A DNA stretch of 8,521 nt from Cryptobacterium sp. CAG:338. GTDB lineage: Bacteria > Actinomycetota > Coriobacteriia > Coriobacteriales > Eggerthellaceae. The position numbers and the translations under genes were made by a program. Under the pieces are notes generated by a model. It did no database searches and was not told the DNA's origin. It saw only the letters and a list, made by a program, of their open reading frames with translations. Below, in pieces: positions 5,247 through 8,521 of the stretch; positions within the stretch are counted from its first letter, which is position 1, and every line of letters starts with the position of its first letter. The DNA lies in NCBI GenBank assembly GCA_000435475.1, contig FR896063.1, forward strand, positions 1 through 8,521. The letters run 5' to 3'.

Positions 5247-6541
5247 TGCCGGCAATTCTCGTATTTGTAGTATTTCTTGTCGTCCTCGCGTTCTCCGTAC
5301 CAATTGCTATTGCAATGATCGCGGGCTCCTTAGCTCCTATTTGGATTACGGGTGTTGGCGGCAATGTTACTCAGTTAGTAACCAACGCATTTTCTGGTGC
5401 TAACTCAACGCCTATTTTGGCAGTACCTTTGTTCATCTTTGGCGGCATTATTATGGCCGAAGGTGGCATTTCTCAGAAACTGTTTAACTTCTTTGCGTAC
5501 TTCGTGGGTCGCTTCCCTGGTGGTGTACCTTGCGCAGTTGTTATTACCTGCTTGTTCTATGGTGCTATTTCGGGTTCCGGTCCTGCAACTGCAGCAGCAG
5601 TAGGCTCTATGTGTATTCCATTCCTGGTTGGCTTAGGTTACGAACGTAAATGGAGTTCTGGCTTAATCGTAGTCGCCGGTGGCTTGGGTGTAATTATCCC
5701 GCCTTCGATTCCATTCGTTCTGTATTCTCTCGCAACAGGTGTTTCCACTGGTAGCTTGTTCTTAGGTGGCATTCTTCCTGGTATTCTTATCGGTCTTGTA
5801 CTGATGATCTACTGCGTAATTCACTGTAGGCGTCAAGGTGAAAACCGTGAACTCATTGATTCTTCAATGCAGGAGCTCCACGACATGGGTCTTGGACATC
5901 TGTTCATTGATAGTTTCCCAGCGCTACTTTGCCCCATTATCGTTTTGGGCGGCATCTATGCAGGTTTTGTAACTCCTACCGAAGCTGCATGTATCAGCGT
6001 ATTCTATGCTCTGATTGTTTCTCTTTGGGTTTATAAGACTATTAAGCTTAAAGACATCTGGGGCATTATGGTAACGGCTGTTCGTACGTATGGCGGTTTA
6101 GCATTCGTACTGGCATTCGCAACGGCATTTGGTCGCGTTCTTTCCCTTACCGGCGCATCTGCTGCGATTACCAACTTCATCACTTCTACCTTCGGTGAAG
6201 CTTGGATTGCGTTGACCTTCTGCATGATCCTGTTCCTTATTCTTGGTATGGTTATGGACACGGGTCCCGCAATCATTATTTTGGCTCCTATCCTGTTGCC
6301 TGCAATGGAGGCTTTGGGAGTCGACCCAGTTCACTTTGGTGTAATCCTGGTTTGCTGCTTGGCAATTGGTTTGGCAACGCCACCATTCGGACTCAATCTG
6401 TTTGTTGTGTCGAACCTGTCTGGCGAAAAGCCAATGGATATCGCTGCCAAGGCTATCCCGTTCATTATTTCGTTCTTGATTGCTTTGGTACTGATCGTGT
6501 ACATCCCTTGGTTCTCAACGTTCCTGTATCTGGGCCAGTAG
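5246..6541 (+). CDS. dctM: TRAP transporter large membrane subunit, DctM family
   Basis: DctM is the ion-coupled transport channel of TRAP systems, moving organic anions such as C4-dicarboxylates, 2-oxo or hydroxy acids and sialic acid with Na+ or H+. The 431-residue length is typical. Hydrophobic helices span nearly the whole protein. Family motifs: AVPLFIFGGIIMAEGGIS (59-76), FPGGVPCAVVITCLFYGAIS (90-109), SGSGPATAAAVGSMCIPF (109-126), GYERKWSSGLIVVAGGLGVI (131-150) and IPPSIPFVLYS (151-161). A matching second inverted half contains TPTEAACISVFYALIV and ATPPFGLNLFVVSNL near the end. The start ATG 5246 overlaps the dctQ stop and follows GGAGGGGG (5231-5238) at 7 nt. The protein looks complete. 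The motif set does not reveal the substrate. Confidence 0.96.
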   Translation: MPAILVFVVFLVVLAFSVPIAIAMIAGSLAPIWITGVGGNVTQLVTNAFSGANSTPILAVPLFIFGGIIMAEGGISQKLFNFFAYFVGRFPGGVPCAVVITCLFYGAISGSGPATAAAVGSMCIPFLVGLGYERKWSSGLIVVAGGLGVIIPPSIPFVLYSLATGVSTGSLFLGGILPGILIGLVLMIYCVIHCRRQGENRELIDSSMQELHDMGLGHLFIDSFPALLCPIIVLGGIYAGFVTPTEAACISVFYALIVSLWVYKTIKLKDIWGIMVTAVRTYGGLAFVLAFATAFGRVLSLTGASAAITNFITSTFGEAWIALTFCMILFLILGMVMDTGPAIIILAPILLPAMEALGVDPVHFGVILVCCLAIGLATPPFGLNLFVVSNLSGEKPMDIAAKAIPFIISFLIALVLIVYIPWFSTFLYLGQ

Positions 6542-6563
6542 TTGTCTAAGGGTGGTTTTGAAC

Positions 6564-6601
6564 TCCGTGGTGCTCGGGCTAAGCATCTTGAGCACCACGG
6601 A
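6564..6601 (+). terminator. 12-bp hairpin between dctM and dctP, without a U-tract
   Basis: TCCGTGGTGCTC (6564-6575) pairs perfectly with GAGCACCACGGA (6590-6601) around a 14-nt loop. What follows (TTATTGAAAAAG) lacks a T-run, so full rho-independent termination is unlikely. It starts 22 nt after the dctM stop. It may act as a partial terminator or as a 3' end stabiliser or processing site that lets the binding protein be made at a different level from the membrane subunits. Confidence 0.7.
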
Positions 6602-6678
6602 TTATTGAAAAAGATTTATCTGAGCTAAGTACAAAACGCTCTATTTGGTAAAAAATTTTTGGAAGGAGATTGAGGGGA

Positions 6679-7782
6679 ATGAAAGCAAAAACGCACTCAA
6701 AAGCTTTGAATAAGTTTCTAGCTTTTATCGGCGTATCAGCACTTGCTCTCGTTTTGGCAATGGGCCTAACGGGCTGCAGTGGTGACAGCTCTTCCGACAG
6801 CTCATCGGGCGGCAACGATGCGTATGCTGACCTTGAGCCTGTAACTTTGATTCTTGCTGACTCTACTGCAGCAGATTCTGCTGGTAACCTTTTGGGTCAG
6901 GAAATTGCTAACCAGGCAAATGAAATTACTGGTGGTAAGTTGACTATCGATTACCACGGAACTGGCGAGCTTGGTGGCGACACCGACCTTATCCGTCAGG
7001 AACAGTCTAACGACATTCAGATGGTAATCTGCCAGCCTGCACCTATGGTTTCATTCGTGCCCGATATGGCAGTATTTGACCTCCCAATGGCATTCTCTAC
7101 TTATAATGCCGATCAGATTGAAACCGTACTCAACGGCGACAATGAATTTACTCAGGGCTTACAGGCATCCTTCGAGGAAGCTGGCCTTCACAACTTAGGC
7201 TTCCTTCAGAATGGTACCTTCCGCGAGACCACCTCTAACAAGGCTCTGAACACTATTGAAGACTTCAGCGCTTTGCAGATTCGTACCATGGAAAACTCTA
7301 ACCATATGGCATTCTGGCAGGCAATTGGTGCAGAGCCCACTCCATTGGCATGGGCTGAAGTTTACTTTGCACTTCAGAATGGCACCGTAGATGCTCAGGA
7401 AAATGCTATTGACACCTGCGCTGGCTCAAGCCTTCAGGAAGTTCAGGATTACTTGGCAATGACCAACCATATCCTGTACGCAAACAACATCAGCATCAAC
7501 AAGGAAGCTTGGGATTCCTTGGATCCTGCTTATCAGGAAGCTTTGACCCAGGCTATAAATCAGGCAATAGAGGTTATGAAGCCTAAGATGCTCGAAATGC
7601 AGGATCAGCAGCTCCAGACTTTGACTGATGGTGGCATGGAAGTTATCGAGTATGATCAGTCCTTCTTCGACGGCATTCTTGCTAACGAGCAGGTTCAGGC
7701 TCTCTATTCTGACATTTCTGGTCAGACTGACGGCCTTTCCGACACTTTGGTAGCTGAGCTCCAGAAGACGAATGAGTCATAA
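6679..7782 (+). CDS. dctP: TRAP transporter substrate-binding lipoprotein, DctP family
   Basis: This extracytoplasmic receptor captures a carboxylate ligand and delivers it to DctQM. From ATG 6679 it has 367 residues. The signal peptide has basic residues (KAKTHSKALNK), a hydrophobic core (13-31) and lipobox LTGC with lipidated C33. The Ser/Asp/Gly-rich tether 34-47 is as expected for a membrane-anchored receptor in a Gram-positive cell. DctP motifs: GELGGDTDLIRQEQSNDIQM (96-115), GTFRETTSNK with R182, and LQIRTMENS with R202, the arginine that usually clamps the ligand carboxylate. IGAEPTPLAWAEVYFALQNG (216-235) leads into TVDAQENAI. The frame extends to TTG 6670, but ATG 6679 is spaced 10 nt from GGAAGGAG (6661-6668) and is preferred. 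Its position after dctM, with a hairpin between, is unusual. A weak -35-like TTGAAA (6605-6610) hints at an extra promoter. The ligand cannot be named; coupling to the dehydratase would suggest a 2-hydroxy acid or related anion. Confidence 0.95.
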   Translation: MKAKTHSKALNKFLAFIGVSALALVLAMGLTGCSGDSSSDSSSGGNDAYADLEPVTLILADSTAADSAGNLLGQEIANQANEITGGKLTIDYHGTGELGGDTDLIRQEQSNDIQMVICQPAPMVSFVPDMAVFDLPMAFSTYNADQIETVLNGDNEFTQGLQASFEEAGLHNLGFLQNGTFRETTSNKALNTIEDFSALQIRTMENSNHMAFWQAIGAEPTPLAWAEVYFALQNGTVDAQENAIDTCAGSSLQEVQDYLAMTNHILYANNISINKEAWDSLDPAYQEALTQAINQAIEVMKPKMLEMQDQQLQTLTDGGMEVIEYDQSFFDGILANEQVQALYSDISGQTDGLSDTLVAELQKTNES

Positions 7783-7801
7783 ATAGTGAAAGCGTAACTT
7801 A

Positions 7802-7855
7802 GTTGCAACCTGCTATGTGAGATTGGGATAAAACAATCAAACGACAGGTTGCAAC
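7802..7855. repeat. 11-bp inverted repeat with inner hairpin downstream of dctP
   Basis: GTTGCAACCTG (7802-7812) and CAGGTTGCAAC (7845-7855) are perfectly complementary. Between them, GATTG (7821-7825) and CAATC (7834-7838) form a second stem. AAAAAG rather than a T-run follows, so it is not a standard terminator on this strand. Starting 19 nt after the dctP stop, it may stabilise the mRNA 3' end ahead of the true terminator. ACGACAGGTT (7841-7850) recurs imperfectly as ACGACAAGTT (7872-7881). Confidence 0.75.
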
Positions 7856-7907
7856 AAAAAGTAGCGTTTGAACGACAAGTTTTGTACTACGGCTTTTCTC
7901 TCTCTAA

Positions 7908-7949
7908 AAGAACTGCGTTGGAATTGCTCCAGCGCAGTTCTTCCTTTTT
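7908..7949 (+). terminator. Intrinsic terminator of the TRAP operon
   Basis: The arm 7908-7922 (AAGAACTGCGTTGGA) pairs with 7928-7942 (TCCAGCGCAGTTCTT), 15 bp with a single G-U, around the 5-nt loop ATTGC. CC and five T residues follow (7945-7949). It is the strongest terminator in this half of the window and closes dctQ-dctM-dctP. Confidence 0.93.
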
Positions 7950-8183
7950 AGGGATTGATCCCAGGTGTAGCTCTTTCCGTTACGGATTGCTCTCCACGCA
8001 TTTCAGTATTGGGTCAACCCAAGTACGCTTTCATTTGGATTGGTTTAAACGTGCTTTTGTTTTGGATTAATTTCAGTTCAGTTCTTCATGGCTTCAGCCT
8101 GTTGAGGACGCGAAATGTCTGTATTAATGTGCCCTTACAATATGCCTTTTGCTAAGCGCATGGGGGATAAACGAAGCATTAAA
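7950..8183. other. Intergenic stretch without a supported gene
   Basis: Frames at 7849-8070 and 7955-8155 are open, but one runs through the terminator and the other starts at a TTG with no Shine-Dalgarno at the right distance. The second encodes a hydrophobic run (YAFIWIGLNVLLFWINF) that could be a relic of a membrane protein, which I cannot confirm. Small dyads are present: GGGATTGATCCC (7950-7961), CCGTTACGG (7978-7986) and TGGGTCAACCCA. Confidence 0.4.
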
Positions 8184-8229
8184 ATACCAGGCTAGCTAAA
8201 AAGAAAAGAGAGAGGGGCTAGCCTGGTAT
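8184..8229 (-). terminator. 13-bp perfect inverted repeat with all-purine loop, possible minus-strand terminator
   Basis: ATACCAGGCTAGC (8184-8196) pairs perfectly with GCTAGCCTGGTAT (8217-8229), plus one G-U pair inside. The 18-nt loop (8198-8215) is entirely A and G on the + strand. On the minus strand the stem is followed by TTTT (complement of 8181-8184, overlapping the stem end), so it could terminate leftward transcription. On the + strand it has no T-run. Other explanations are an mRNA-stabilising hairpin or a regulator site. Confidence 0.55.
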
Positions 8230-8290
8230 AAATGAAGGGGGGTAAAGGGAGATGGTGAATTATTAATCAGCGCAGGGTTGACTAATTCTT

Positions 8291-8350
8291 GTTAAACAGA
8301 GCTCTTTTTTGTAAAGCGCGCGATATCGCTTAAGTTAACAGAGCTCTTCG
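8291..8350. promoter_or_regulatory. Direct repeats flanking a 10-bp palindrome
   Basis: AACAGAGCTCTT occurs exactly at 8295-8306 and 8337-8348 (42 nt apart), each containing the palindrome AGAGCTCT. GCGATATCGC (8320-8329), a perfect palindrome, lies between them. The layout suggests a cooperative protein-binding site, but a 32-codon minus-strand frame (8390 down to 8292, starting MAFEYKDGSWLLL) also overlaps it. That frame has no good ribosome-binding site and is not called as a gene. Confidence 0.4.
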
Positions 8351-8412
8351 TCAAAAGTAGCCAACTGCCATCTTTGTATTCGAATGCCATTTTCTGCTTC
8401 TATCTTAAAACG

Positions 8413-8450
8413 AAAAAAGCCCGTCTCTTATAAAGTATGAGAAGGGCTTT
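8413..8450 (-). terminator. Minus-strand terminator for a gene beyond the right edge
   Basis: AAAGCCC (8416-8422) pairs with GGGCTTT (8444-8450), and after one mismatch TCTC (8424-8427) pairs with GAGA (8439-8442), with an 11-nt loop. The A-run 8413-8418 becomes a U-tract on the minus strand, so the hairpin terminates leftward transcription. This implies a convergent gene ending between about 8451 and the window edge. Minus-strand frames that could be its C-terminus stop at 8504 (ending KQKRK) or 8500 (ending NKNESD). Confidence 0.75.
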
Positions 8451-8521
8451 AATAAAGTGTTTCTATAGTTCACCTGGTGTTATGCGCAAAGGGAAGAAAT
8501 TAATCACTTTCGTTTTTGTTT

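Noticed and set aside
7849..8155. Two overlapping + strand frames downstream of dctP
   Set aside because: One reads through the strong terminator; the other begins at TTG without a spaced ribosome-binding site. The short hydrophobic run alone is not enough to call a gene.
8479..8490. GTTATGCGCAAA shared with 295-306 in the 35-bp repeat
   Set aside because: A 12-nt match over an 8.5-kb window can arise by chance and the flanks do not match.

Overview
This window carries two adjacent functional blocks on the + strand. The first (427-3924) is a three-gene 2-hydroxyacyl-CoA dehydratase set: an ATP-dependent activator (HgdC/HadI/FldI type) and the two iron-sulfur subunits of the dehydratase. The second (4668-7782) is a complete tripartite TRAP transporter: DctQ small membrane subunit, DctM large membrane subunit and DctP substrate-binding lipoprotein. 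No rRNA, tRNA, CRISPR array, transposase or phage gene was seen.

Organism: all content points to a strictly anaerobic, amino-acid or organic-acid fermenting Gram-positive bacterium. Radical 2-hydroxyacyl-CoA dehydratases are oxygen-sensitive enzymes of anaerobes. The TRAP binding protein is a lipoprotein with a Ser/Gly/Asp-rich tether, as in cells without a periplasm. Genes begin with GGAGG-type Shine-Dalgarno sites. Base composition looks intermediate (not extremely AT-rich). A Coriobacteriia/Eggerthellales or Clostridia member fits; I cannot decide between them from the sequence alone.

Layout: 1-426 is non-coding and repeat-containing, ending in a 35-bp tandem duplication. The activator is at 427-1200. 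A 195-nt gap built of degenerate ~34-bp repeats follows, whose last unit supplies the ribosome-binding site of the beta subunit (1404-2555, or from GTG 1395). A gap of 28-bp repeats precedes the alpha subunit (2704-3924). A strong intrinsic terminator (3946-3982) closes the dehydratase block. Next comes a degenerate array of about 17-18-bp units (3985-4205), then a dyad-rich control region with a perfect tandem double palindrome (4230-4258), a long and probably structured leader (4464-4560), and dctQ-dctM-dctP. A 12-bp hairpin without a U-tract lies between dctM and dctP, and a strong terminator (7908-7949) ends the block. 7950-8521 has no convincing + strand gene; it holds several inverted and direct repeats and a terminator oriented for a minus-strand gene beyond the right edge.

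How the parts may work together: the TRAP system imports an organic anion using an ion gradient, and the activator plus dehydratase would dehydrate an (R)-2-hydroxyacyl-CoA to a 2-enoyl-CoA that could serve as electron acceptor. No CoA-transferase or ligase, enoyl-CoA reductase or Etf is present here, and a terminator separates the blocks, so the functional link is inference. One sequence clue supports co-regulation: the gap before the beta subunit and the TRAP leader share exact 11- and 12-nt words inside otherwise different sequences. The most unusual property of the window is that every gap of the dehydratase block carries its own family of short tandem repeats.
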